Source: Methylobacterium variabile
GTDB taxonomy: Bacteria > Pseudomonadota > Alphaproteobacteria > Rhizobiales > Beijerinckiaceae
NCBI RefSeq assembly: GCF_001043975.1
Contig: NZ_LABY01000053.1
Coordinates: forward strand, 31,693-95,692
Direction: 5' to 3'
DNA: 64,000 bases
Part shown: positions 17,773-25,652 of the stretch, piece by piece
Position numbering within the stretch: the first letter of the stretch is position 1
How the letters are laid out: every line of letters begins with the position of its first letter
Notes under the pieces: model-generated
What the model was told of the DNA's origin: nothing
Seen by the model: the letters and a program-made list of their open reading frames with translations, nothing else
Databases searched by the model: none
Program-made: the position numbers and the translations under genes

Positions 17773-17850
17773 TCTCGACCCAGGGCGGCCGCCAGGCCGC
17801 CATCAGGTTCTCGACCCGGAGCGGCCGTCAGGCCGCCATCAGCTTCTCGA
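17773..17850. repeat. 36-bp tandem repeat derived from the 3' end of cpdR
   Basis: Units beginning TCTCGACC start at 17773, 17809 and 17845, an exact 36-base period. The last copy is the authentic end of cpdR, including the codons for its terminal Lys-Leu-Met-Ala-Ala and stop; the others lie downstream and differ by a few bases. The array has just over two full units. Confidence 0.88.
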
Positions 17851-18184
17851 CCTCGGTGACGAGCTCGCGCAGGTGGAAGGGCTTCGACAGGACCTTGGCG
17901 TCCTTCGGGGCCTTGGAGTCGGGATTCAGCGCCACCGCGGCGAAGCCGGTGATGAACATCACCTTGATGTCGGGATCGAGCTCGGTGGCGCGGCGCGCCA
18001 GCTCGATGCCGTCCATCTCCGGCATCACGATGTCGGTCAGCAGGAGCTCGAAGGGCTCCTCGCGAAGGCGGTTATACGCCGAGAGCCCGTTGTCGAACGA
18101 GGCCACGTCGTAGCCCGCGTTCTGGAGCGCCTTGGCGAGGAAGCGACGCATGTCGTTGTCGTCTTCCGCGAGGAGGATCTTCAT
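17828..18184 (-). CDS. cpdR: response regulator CpdR
   Basis: A stand-alone receiver domain of 118 residues. The acidic pocket is Asp8/Asp9, the phosphoacceptor is Asp51 (LLLTDIVMPEMDG) and the conserved Lys is in SKPFHL. In Caulobacter, unphosphorylated CpdR primes the ClpXP protease to degrade CtrA and other substrates, and phosphate comes from CckA through ChpT. The protein ends in Ala-Ala, as Caulobacter CpdR does. I start at MKILLAEDD; an in-frame ATG 12 codons upstream is less likely. It is divergent from an N-formylglutamate amidohydrolase gene, a neighbourhood seen in other Hyphomicrobiales. Confidence 0.92.
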   Translation of the reverse strand: MKILLAEDDNDMRRFLAKALQNAGYDVASFDNGLSAYNRLREEPFELLLTDIVMPEMDGIELARRATELDPDIKVMFITGFAAVALNPDSKAPKDAKVLSKPFHLRELVTEVEKLMAA

Positions 18185-18396
18185 GAACGAAAGTCCCGGA
18201 TGCCGATTCGGTGCGTTCATTCCATAAAGCGGCGCCTTGGTAAACAGAGGGTTGATGCCGCTGGCGGCAGGCCGGAATCGCAGGGGCGGCGGCCGCTCTC
18301 GGCAGTGGACAGGCCTGGGCCGTGGCGCCAGATTAGCCGGATGATGGTGCGATCGCGTCCCGCCCCAGGCCCCGCTCCCCTGCCCCGGGCGACCGG

Positions 18397-19287
18397 ATGA
18401 GCCGAGTTCCCCCCGCCAGCCTGTTCACGCCGCCCTTCCGGGTGGACGAGCCGGAGCGGCAGACCCTGCCGTTCGTGTACAACACCGGCCATTCGGGGGC
18501 GGTCTATCCGGCCTCCTTCGTGGCGGCCTCGCGCCTCGACGCAGTGGCCCTGCGCCGTTCGGAGGACGCCTTCGTCGACCGGCTCTACGCGCCCGTCGTC
18601 GGCCTCGGCGCGCCGCTGATGCAGGCCTCGTTCCCGCGAGCCTATCTCGACGTGAACCGGGAGCCCTACGAGCTCGACCCGCGCATGTTCGACGGGCGCC
18701 TGCCGTCCTTCGTCAACGTGCGCTCGATGCGGGTGGCGGGCGGCCTCGGCACGGTGCCGCGGGTGGTGGCCGACGGCCAGGAGATCTATCGCGGCCGCCT
18801 GCCCGTCGAGGAGGCGTTGGCGCGCATCGAGGAGCTGTACAAGCCCTATCACCGTACCCTGAAGGAGCTGGTGGCGCGCACCGCCCGGGCCTTCGGCCAC
18901 GCGGTCCTGATCGATTGCCACTCGATGCCCTCGACGAGCCTCGCCCGGGACGACGGGCCGATGGTCGACGTCGTGCTGGGCGACCGCTTCGGCACCTCCT
19001 GCGCGCCGGACCTGATCGACTGCGCGGAAGCCGCGTTCCGCGGCCACGGCCTCCGGGTGGTGCGCAACAAGCCCTACGCGGGCGGCTTCATCACCGAGCA
19101 TTACGGCGAGCCGGCGCTCGGCCGTCACGCCCTGCAGATCGAGGTCAACCGCGCCCTCTACATGGACGAGCGCAAGCTCCTGCCCCGGCCCGGCTTCGAG
19201 GCGCTATCGCGGACCCTGACGGAGGTGGCGGAGACCCTGGGGCACGCCGCCCTCGACCTCGGCCCCCGGCGCATCGCCGCCGAGTAG
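18397..19287 (+). CDS. N-formylglutamate amidohydrolase family protein
   Basis: A 296-residue zinc amidohydrolase-like protein of the N-formylglutamate deformylase family. Family motifs are NTGHSGAVYP near residue 30, LIDCHSMPS near residue 170 with a metal-binding His, and NKPYAGGFITEHYG near residue 225. In histidine catabolism HutG hydrolyses N-formylglutamate, but no other hut genes are nearby, so the physiological substrate is open. The gene starts at ATG, 212 bases from the divergent cpdR. Confidence 0.88.
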   Translation: MSRVPPASLFTPPFRVDEPERQTLPFVYNTGHSGAVYPASFVAASRLDAVALRRSEDAFVDRLYAPVVGLGAPLMQASFPRAYLDVNREPYELDPRMFDGRLPSFVNVRSMRVAGGLGTVPRVVADGQEIYRGRLPVEEALARIEELYKPYHRTLKELVARTARAFGHAVLIDCHSMPSTSLARDDGPMVDVVLGDRFGTSCAPDLIDCAEAAFRGHGLRVVRNKPYAGGFITEHYGEPALGRHALQIEVNRALYMDERKLLPRPGFEALSRTLTEVAETLGHAALDLGPRRIAAE

Positions 19288-19519
19288 GACGCTCATCGAT
19301 GATCGCCGTGGCTGGCGCCGCCGGCCCGATCGGCTAAGCAGGGCTGCGAGAACTCCCCGCGGTAATCCGGCGAGGACGGCCCGGGGCTTCTCCCTGCCTC
19401 TGGGGCAGCACGAGGGTGCGCTGCCTCGAACCTTCGCTCGTGCCGCACCGTCCGCGACGAGCCGGCTTCAACCGCGCCGGACGACGCGCGTCCGGACGAT
19501 GTTTCTGGGGAACTTCGCG

Positions 19520-20404
19520 ATGACCGACCTCCGCCTCCGCCGCAGCGTGCTCTACATGCCGGGCTCGAACCAGCGCGCCCTCGAGAAGGCGCGTACGCTC
19601 GCGGCCGACGCGCTCATCCTCGACCTCGAGGACGCCGTCGCCCCCGACGCCAAGGACACGGCGCGCGAGCAGGTCTGCGCCGCGGTGCGCCAGGGCGGCT
19701 ACGGCGAGCGCGAGCTGATCATCCGGGTCAACGCCCCCCAGACGCCGTGGGGCGAGGCGGACCTGCGGGCGGCGGTGGAGGCGAAGCCCGACGCGATCCT
19801 GATGCCGAAGGTCTCGTCCCCGGCGGTGCTCGAGAACATCGCCGACCGCCTCGAGGCCCTCGACGCCGCGCCCGGGATCAAGGTCTGGGCGATGATCGAG
19901 ACCCCGGCGGCGATCCTCAACATCCAGTCGATCGCGGCGGCGCGGCGCAACCCGGGCACCCGGCTCACCTGCTTCGTGCTCGGCACCAACGACCTCGCCA
20001 AGGACACTTGGACCCAGATCGTCCCGGGCCGCGCCCCGATGATGCCGTGGCTGATGACGGCGCTCGCCGGCGCCCGGGCGGAGGGCCTGACCATCCTGGA
20101 CGGCGTCTACAACAACTTCTCCGACGTCGAGGGCTGCCGCGAGGAGTGCCGCCAGGCGCGCATCCTCGGCTTCGACGGCAAGACGCTGATCCATCCGAGC
20201 CAGGTCGAGCTCGCCAACACCGCCTTCGCGCCGACCGAGGACGAGGTCGCGGTCGCCCGCAGCGTGATCGAGGCCTTCGACCGGCCCGAGAACGCCAAGC
20301 GCGGCGCCATCCAGATCAACGGCCGCATGTTCGAGCGCCAGCACATCGGCATGGCCCGCCGCGCCGTCGCCTGGGCCGAGGCCATCGCGGCCCGGGGGCA
20401 GTGA
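19520..20404 (+). CDS. CoA-ester lyase (HpcH/HpaI aldolase, CitE-like)
   Basis: A 294-residue TIM-barrel lyase. SVLYMPGSNQRALEKA near the N-terminus and ILDLEDAVAP (Mg2+/CoA region) are typical, as are MIETPAAILNI with the second acidic ligand and LIHPSQVE near residue 225. Relatives cleave malyl-CoA, beta-methylmalyl-CoA, citramalyl-CoA or act as malyl-CoA thioesterases; such reactions matter in the serine and ethylmalonyl-CoA pathways of methylotrophs. The exact substrate cannot be read from sequence. The ATG with a GGGG ribosome-binding site at 19507 is preferred over an ATG seven codons upstream. Confidence 0.88.
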   Translation: MTDLRLRRSVLYMPGSNQRALEKARTLAADALILDLEDAVAPDAKDTAREQVCAAVRQGGYGERELIIRVNAPQTPWGEADLRAAVEAKPDAILMPKVSSPAVLENIADRLEALDAAPGIKVWAMIETPAAILNIQSIAAARRNPGTRLTCFVLGTNDLAKDTWTQIVPGRAPMMPWLMTALAGARAEGLTILDGVYNNFSDVEGCREECRQARILGFDGKTLIHPSQVELANTAFAPTEDEVAVARSVIEAFDRPENAKRGAIQINGRMFERQHIGMARRAVAWAEAIAARGQ

Positions 20405-20495
20405 GGCCCGGCGAGGTTCTGAGGCGGCGCGCAGGCCCGCCTCGGCCTGCGCCCCGTGCGGGCTTGACCCTCGGATAGTTGCAGTGCACAAATTG

Positions 20496-20510
20496 TTAAG
20501 GAACATTTAA
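20496..20510. promoter_or_regulatory. exact CtrA-type box TTAA-N7-TTAA
   Basis: TTAAGGAACATTTAA followed by C matches the CtrA consensus TTAA-N7-TTAAC exactly. It sits 124 bases upstream of the 118-residue gene at 20634 and 92 bases after the CoA-lyase stop, in a small AT-rich island of otherwise GC-rich DNA. Confidence 0.65.
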
Positions 20511-20633
20511 CGCGTGGTCTCCGGGAGTTTCCGGGACCGGCGCGACTCTCCGGCCCGGCCGCCTTCGGGCCGCACCTGGGCGCCCTCTGCTTCCCGGCGC
20601 CGCTCCCTCGACGTTGATGCGACGGAGACCGCC

Positions 20634-20990
20634 ATGCGTTGCGCGCCGCCCGCCTTCGAGACCATCTTCCGCATCCCCGGCGAGCACCGCCTGGAGAGCG
20701 CCGGCATGCTCGGCCGCGGCGGCCGGGTGTTCGGCATCTGCTGGTTCCACCAGGAATACGACCGGCTCGACCGCCTGGTCGCCCGCTACGAGACCTACGA
20801 CGAGGTCGGGGCGGATGGTGCGCCGCGCTGCGGCTGGCGCCGCTACGACGAGGCGGGGCACCTCACCCTCGGGCACGAGGTCGGCATGCGCTGGGCCGCC
20901 CTGGTCGAGAGCCTCTCCCGGCGCGAGGCCGAGACGGCCCTCCAGCACCCGCTGGCGCAGGCCGCGGATCTCACCCCCGTCCCGGCCTGA
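20634..20990 (+). CDS. conserved hypothetical protein, possible CtrA target
   Basis: A 118-residue soluble protein with no signal peptide or membrane segment, rich in Arg, Glu and aromatic residues (FGICWFHQEYDRLDRLVARYETYDE, in part). I do not recognise a domain. The frame is open 40 codons further upstream, but that part is Arg/Ser/Pro-rich and unlike coding sequence. The exact CtrA-type box at 20496 is its most informative feature. Confidence 0.6.
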   Translation: MRCAPPAFETIFRIPGEHRLESAGMLGRGGRVFGICWFHQEYDRLDRLVARYETYDEVGADGAPRCGWRRYDEAGHLTLGHEVGMRWAALVESLSRREAETALQHPLAQAADLTPVPA

Positions 20991-21092
20991 GGGCCTGCAC
21001 AGCCCAAGCCCAGGCCCTCCCCGCCCGCCGGCATCAATCTCTCGTAACCTCGCACGCGGAGCGGCTCCGCGGCCGCTCCGCGTGCGGGTGCC

Positions 21093-21497
21093 TCAGCGCG
21101 CCGGCTTCTTGGCCGGGTCGGCCGCGGGCGTGATGCTGCCGGTCTGGGTCACCTTCTCCTTCGCTTGGTCGAGGCGCTTGGTCAGGGAGGCGAGGTCGCG
21201 CTGCGTGGTGGCGAGCTGCGCCTTCGCCTTGTCGCGGGTCGCGCCGAGCTGGGCGATCTCGTCCCGCGTCGCGGCGATCCTGGCCTGACGGTCGCGCAGC
21301 TCGGCCTCGACGTCCTGGAACTGCTTGAAGCGCGCGGCGAGGGCGTCGCGCTGGCTCTCAGTCTCCGTCAGCTGGGCCTGGAGCGCGCTCCGGCCGGAGG
21401 CGGCGACGCCGTAAGCGCTCCAGCCCGACAGGGCACCGAGGCCGAGGAAACCGGCCACGAGGGCGGCGGGAGTGGGGCGGAACCGCAGGGGACGCAT
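21093..21497 (-). CDS. membrane-anchored coiled-coil protein
   Basis: A 134-residue protein with one N-terminal membrane segment (about residues 12-33) followed by a long predicted coiled coil (residues 36-115, rich in Leu, Ala, Glu, Arg and Gln with heptad spacing) and a Pro/Lys tail carrying TGSITPA. Topology is probably N-in with a periplasmic coil. Function unknown. The intergenic stretch to the next gene has several TTAAC half-sites. Confidence 0.65.
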   Translation of the reverse strand: MRPLRFRPTPAALVAGFLGLGALSGWSAYGVAASGRSALQAQLTETESQRDALAARFKQFQDVEAELRDRQARIAATRDEIAQLGATRDKAKAQLATTQRDLASLTKRLDQAKEKVTQTGSITPAADPAKKPAR

Positions 21498-21746
21498 CGG
21501 CAGTCCTCGTCACAGACGGGTGGGGCCGCCGCACGGCGGCCGAGGAGGTCCCGAACCCGGGATCACGACTGATCCAGACGATGACGGATCTTCGTTAACG
21601 ACGCCTTGCTGCGATTCGCCGTTCGAAACCTTAATGGAACATCACCTGTATCGGTGATTGCCAACCCATCAGGTCACGGAATTCTTAACCTCCGAAATGT
21701 TAGTCCTTGATGTTAGAACTTAAGCGAGCCAGGAGAGTGGGCTTCG

Positions 21747-23012
21747 ATGAGGCGGCCGTTCGTCCGTTTCCGCCGCGACCGCCGCGGCAGCGTGGCGGTG
21801 ATCATGGCGCTCGCGATGATCCCCGTGACCTTCCTGGTGGGTGCCGGCGTGGACTACGCCCGCGCCACCGCCGTCAAGGCGAAGATCCAGACGGCCACCG
21901 ACGCCGCGGTGCTGGCGGTGATCCGCGAGGTGCCGACCCTGCGGGCCGACGCCGATTTCCAGAGCCGCGCCAGGGCGTTCTTCGACGCGAGCTTCCCCCC
22001 GCAGGCGGGCGTGACGGTGACGCGCTTCACGCCGACCCGGGCCGGCACCCAGGTGACGATCACCGCCACCGCGCAGGTGGAGATGACCCTCGGCCGCCTC
22101 ATGCATCCGGATCCCCTGGAAGTCAGCGGCGCGTCGCAGGCGATGTCCGGCGGCAAGGCGGTCGAGATCGCGCTGGTGCTCGACAATACCGGCTCGATGA
22201 ACGATTCCGGCAAGCTCCCGGCCCTGAAGCAGGCGGCCAAGGATTTCCTGAGCTACCTCGACAAGGTCGTCGTCAGCCGCTCCGACGCCAAGGTCGCCCT
22301 GGTGCCGTTCTCCACCCAGGTGAACCTCGGCACCACGGTCACGAGCGCGGGCTGGCTGAGCTACACGAAGGTCGGCTCCGTCACGAGCGCGACCTGGAAG
22401 GGTTGCATCACCGACCGCGACCAGCCCTACGACGTGCAGGTCCCGAACGCGGAGCCGACCGGCGCCGGCGCCTATCCGGCTGACAAGTGCAGCTCGTCCT
22501 CGAACGGCGTGCCGACCCTGACGGCGATCCGTCCGCTCAGCACCGATTACGGCGCCCTCGGCACCGCCATCGACAGCATGACCGCGGGCGGCAACACCAA
22601 CGTCACCATCGGGGTGGCCTGGGGCACCGAGGCGCTCACGCCCTACGGCCCGCTCAGCACCGCCACGAGCCTCTCGAACGATCGCGTCACCAAGATCATG
22701 GTCGTCCTGACCGACGGCCTGAACACGGCGAACCGCTGGAACACCGCCTGCACCGGCAACTGGTTCGCCGATCTCTTCTCCGGCTGCGTCGACGACAGCG
22801 TCATCGACGCCCGCACCCTCTCGGCCTGCACGGCGGCGAAGAATGCCGGGATCACCATCTACACGGTGCGGGTGATCGACGGAAACGCGAGCATGCTGAA
22901 GTCGTGCGCCAGCAAGGACGGGTTCTTCTACAACGTCATCACGGCGGACGACCTCAAGCCCGCGTTCCAGAGCATCGGCAGCTCGATCGCGCAGTTCCGG
23001 CTGACGCAATAG
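21747..23012 (+). CDS. TadG-like protein with VWA domain
   Basis: A 421-residue protein. The N-terminus (RDRRGSVAVIMALAMIPVT...) is the Tad-type type IV prepilin-like anchor of the TadE/TadG pseudopilin group, with one membrane helix at about residues 14-38. A von Willebrand factor A domain follows from about residue 145, with the metal-ion-dependent adhesion motif DNTGSMN and a later TDGLN. Such proteins usually belong to Flp/Tad pilus systems, but no other tad gene is in the window, so this is a stand-alone copy. A ribosome-binding site AGGAG lies 11 bases before the ATG. Confidence 0.85.
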   Translation: MRRPFVRFRRDRRGSVAVIMALAMIPVTFLVGAGVDYARATAVKAKIQTATDAAVLAVIREVPTLRADADFQSRARAFFDASFPPQAGVTVTRFTPTRAGTQVTITATAQVEMTLGRLMHPDPLEVSGASQAMSGGKAVEIALVLDNTGSMNDSGKLPALKQAAKDFLSYLDKVVVSRSDAKVALVPFSTQVNLGTTVTSAGWLSYTKVGSVTSATWKGCITDRDQPYDVQVPNAEPTGAGAYPADKCSSSSNGVPTLTAIRPLSTDYGALGTAIDSMTAGGNTNVTIGVAWGTEALTPYGPLSTATSLSNDRVTKIMVVLTDGLNTANRWNTACTGNWFADLFSGCVDDSVIDARTLSACTAAKNAGITIYTVRVIDGNASMLKSCASKDGFFYNVITADDLKPAFQSIGSSIAQFRLTQ

Positions 23013-23042
23013 CCGCGGCGCGGCCCGGCCGAGCGCGACCTG

Positions 23043-23071
23043 TTGACACGCGCGCTGCGTTGCAGCATCGT
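23043..23071 (+). promoter_or_regulatory. candidate sigma-70 promoter for the phasin gene
   Basis: TTGACA at 23043-23048, a 17-base spacer, then CATCGT at 23066-23071, located 63 bases upstream of the phasin start codon. The -35 box is perfect, the -10 box weak. Confidence 0.4.
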
Positions 23072-23133
23072 GTTTGCTGCGTCGCACAAATCCTCACGGG
23101 CGGCGCGCGTTGCGATTGCCAGAGGGAACGCCC

Positions 23134-23520
23134 ATGAGCAGCACCCAGAAGCCCTTCGAGATTCCCACCGAGATGCGCGACTTCGCCGAGAAGGGCGTGC
23201 ACAACGCCCGCACGGCATTCGGCACCTTCCTGGGCACCGCCCGCAAGCTCGCCGAGACGGTGCAGTCCTCGACCAACACCTCGCAGACCGGCATGGGTGC
23301 TGCCGTCACCCGCGGGTTCGACTACACCGAGCAGCACGCCAGCGCGACCTTCGACCTCGCCGAGAAGCTGGTGCGCACGCGCGACGTCAAGGAGGCGCTG
23401 GAGCTGCAGGGCGAGTACATGCGCAACCAGATCAGCGCGCTGCAGACCCAGGCGAAGGAGTTCGCCACCCTGTCCGAGTCGATCAAGGCCGACCTGAACA
23501 AGACCGAGGCCAAGGCGTAA
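23134..23520 (+). CDS. phasin
   Basis: A 128-residue phasin-family protein (phasin_2-like), amphipathic and fully helical in appearance, that coats polyhydroxyalkanoate granules. Typical features are FEIPTEMRDFAEKGVHNARTAF (in part) at the N-terminus, EQHASATFDLAEKLVRTRDVKEALELQ in the middle, and a QTQAKEFATLSE C-terminal coil. The ATG is preceded by AGAGGGAA. An upstream in-frame ATG would add 20 arginine-rich residues and was not used. Two further phasin-like genes follow. Confidence 0.93.
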   Translation: MSSTQKPFEIPTEMRDFAEKGVHNARTAFGTFLGTARKLAETVQSSTNTSQTGMGAAVTRGFDYTEQHASATFDLAEKLVRTRDVKEALELQGEYMRNQISALQTQAKEFATLSESIKADLNKTEAKA

Positions 23521-23940
23521 GGTCTCCCGTCCCCGGGGCCCGCGGGCTTCGCCTGGGAACAGTACCGGCGACCCGGTCTCATCGATCGCCTTGCGCCCGG
23601 AGCGCCGTCTCCGGGCCGGATTGTTCTTGCACGAGACTCCACCGGCGTGCCGGGACCGGCGCCCGTGCGCGCGATCGCCGGCTGTTCCGTTCTTCGGGCG
23701 GCCTTCCCGCGGATGAGCGTGGGGCGGCGTCCCGTGCCCTGACGAGGGGATGACATCGGCGGCGCGCTTCGGCGCGTCGCGGATGGCCGCGCGGCATCGC
23801 CCGCGCCGACCTGCCGGTGCCCCGGACCAGCCTGCCGGCGCTCCGGCTTCGCGCGTTAGCCCTCGCACGGGGCGGGAGCGACGCGCTCGCCAGGCGCCGC
23901 GCCAGGGACGCGGCGTCCGCCAATCCGAGGAGGCCGAGTC
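23521..23940. other. intergenic region between phasin genes
   Basis: A 420-base GC-rich stretch with no convincing ORF on either strand. It presumably contains the terminator of the first phasin gene and a promoter for the second. I could not identify a clear hairpin or a -35/-10 pair. Confidence 0.35.
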
Positions 23941-24765
23941 ATGACCATCCGCCGCACCGACAAGACCCGCAAGCCGACCCGCCGCGCCCCCGTCCGGACC
24001 GCGGCGCGGACGGATGACAGCGCCAAGTCCGGAGACCTGCCGAAGTCCGGTGAACTCCCCACGTCCGGAGAGCTGGCCGAGACCGCCGACGTCGAGCCGG
24101 AGGCGGGTCCCGGGATGCTCGCCGCGACGGACGAGGCCGATCAGCCCGGCGCCGCGCCGGCCGCAGAGGCGTCCGACGACGCCCAGGGCGCGCCGGAGGA
24201 GGCTTCGGAGGACGCGTCCACGGAGGAATCCTCGGAGGACGAGGCGACCGACGCGCCGGAGACCGCCATTCAGGAGCCTGCCGCCGAGCAGGACACGCCG
24301 GCAGCGATCGACGAGCCGGTCGCCGAGGACCTCGCGGCCGACGGCCGCACGGAGCCGGCAGCGCAGGAGACCACCGTTCAGGCGGCCGAGGCGCCTGCCG
24401 AACAGCCGCCGGTTCCGGCCGCGGAGTCCGTGTCCGAGGCACCCGCCGCCGCGCCGGAGGCCGGGGCCAAGCCTGAATCGACGTCCAAGGCCGGGGCGCC
24501 GGGCCGAGAGGAGGTTCCGCTCGCAGCCATGCAGGGCTTCATCGAGATCAACGGCCGGGTGGTGGCATTCCTGCAGGGCGAGAGCCAGGCGGCCCTGGCC
24601 TTCTGGCAGGCCGCGCTCACCGCCCGCACCCCGAGCGACCTCGTGCAGCTCCACGCTGCCGAGGTGAGCCGGGCGTTCGACGCCGCCCTCGCCTGCTGGA
24701 CCGACCTCGCCCGCCGCATGGGTCGGTACAGCGTTCTCGCGCCGCTCCAGGCCCGCGCCGCCTGA
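23941..24765 (+). CDS. phasin-like protein with a long acidic disordered N-terminus
   Basis: A 274-residue protein. Residues 1-190 are low-complexity: a basic start (RRTDKTRKPTRR), three SG(D/E)LP-type repeats around residues 27-40, then a long Glu/Ala/Asp/Pro-rich acidic region. The last 85 residues form a helical phasin-like domain (AAMQGFIEINGRVVAFLQGE ... FDAALACWTDLARRM). This layout resembles granule-associated phasins with Pro/Ala-rich tails, which can contact the nucleoid, but here the basic part is N-terminal. Family assignment is moderate. Confidence 0.65.
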   Translation: MTIRRTDKTRKPTRRAPVRTAARTDDSAKSGDLPKSGELPTSGELAETADVEPEAGPGMLAATDEADQPGAAPAAEASDDAQGAPEEASEDASTEESSEDEATDAPETAIQEPAAEQDTPAAIDEPVAEDLAADGRTEPAAQETTVQAAEAPAEQPPVPAAESVSEAPAAAPEAGAKPESTSKAGAPGREEVPLAAMQGFIEINGRVVAFLQGESQAALAFWQAALTARTPSDLVQLHAAEVSRAFDAALACWTDLARRMGRYSVLAPLQARAA

Positions 24766-24893
24766 CGCCGCCCATCGGCCGGCATCCTCACGGATGCCGG
24801 TGCCGGCACTCTCACGGGTGCCGGCCTTCCGCGGCGCACCGACCCGACGCGTGACGGGGTCGGCTCACGATTGGCTCACGCAAGGAGACTGGG

Positions 24894-25148
24894 ATGTTGG
24901 ACGCTTGGTACGCGACGGCGATGCTCGCCATGGAATCCCAGAAGGTGATCGAGCTCCGGCTCGTCAAGCTGGCCTGGGGCGGCGTCGCCGGCCAGGTCGA
25001 GGCGCAGCGCATGGTCAGCGAGAAGATCGGCGCTGCCCTCGAAGCAACCGGGACCCTGCTCGGCGGCGGCACGCCGGAGGCGGTCATCGACCGCTATCGC
25101 GAGCACGTCCGCAACAACGTCGAGCGCCTGTCCGCGCCGACTAGTTGA
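24894..25148 (+). CDS. conserved small helical protein in the phasin group
   Basis: An 84-residue helical protein (MLDAWYATAMLAMESQKVIELRL, in part). The AMESQKVIELRL and AQRMVSEKIGAALEA stretches are like a conserved short family found next to phasins in Hyphomicrobiales, often seen after polyhydroxyalkanoate genes. No signal or membrane segment. AAGGAG lies ten bases upstream of the ATG. Its stop overlaps the stop of the opposite-strand gene by eight bases. Confidence 0.65.
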   Translation: MLDAWYATAMLAMESQKVIELRLVKLAWGGVAGQVEAQRMVSEKIGAALEATGTLLGGGTPEAVIDRYREHVRNNVERLSAPTS

Positions 25149-25467
25149 TCGCGCAGAACCCCGCGCCGGAGCCGAAGACCCGACCGGTGCACCAGGGCTT
25201 GGCCGGGACCGGCGCCGGCGCGGGGGCAGCCTCGCGCCGCATGACGGGCGCGGTGGTGCCGGTCGTCATCGGCTCCGGCCCACCGGCCTCGACCGCCGCC
25301 GTCTGCACCCGCGGCGGCTCCTCCGGCGTGTGGGACGGAGCGTCGTGGCTCCGGGCAACGAAGACGGTGCCGCGCCGGCCCTTCGCCTCGGCGGGTGCAG
25401 AGGCCGCGAGCGCCGATACCGCGACCCCACCAAGGGCGACCAGCCCGAGCACCAGACCTGCACGCAT
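25141..25467 (-). CDS. small secreted protein, unknown
   Basis: A 108-residue exported protein. Signal peptide about residues 1-28 (LVLGLVALGGVAVSALAAS...). The mature part is Ala/Pro/Thr-rich, with a short conserved-looking C-terminus KPWCTGRVFGSGAGFCAIN carrying two cysteines that probably form a disulfide. It overlaps the previous gene tail-to-tail by eight bases. Family not recognised. Confidence 0.6.
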   Translation of the reverse strand: MRAGLVLGLVALGGVAVSALAASAPAEAKGRRGTVFVARSHDAPSHTPEEPPRVQTAAVEAGGPEPMTTGTTAPVMRREAAPAPAPVPAKPWCTGRVFGSGAGFCAIN

Positions 25468-25652
25468 CGCGTCACCCCTCCTCCACCGCCGCGCACCGCC
25501 GCGCGCGGGCGACCGGATACGGGACGAGCTTCGCCCGGCGGCCCTCAGCCGCGGCTTAAACCGATCGACGGCATTCGACGGATCCAGGCGGTTTCACCGG
25601 ACGAGACCCGGTTGTTCGCTCCGGGCGATCGGGGCGCGATCTCGGCTCGGTC

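Noticed and set aside
18397..19287. Assigning hutG and histidine degradation
   Set aside because: No other hut gene is nearby, and this family in Alphaproteobacteria is broader than HutG.
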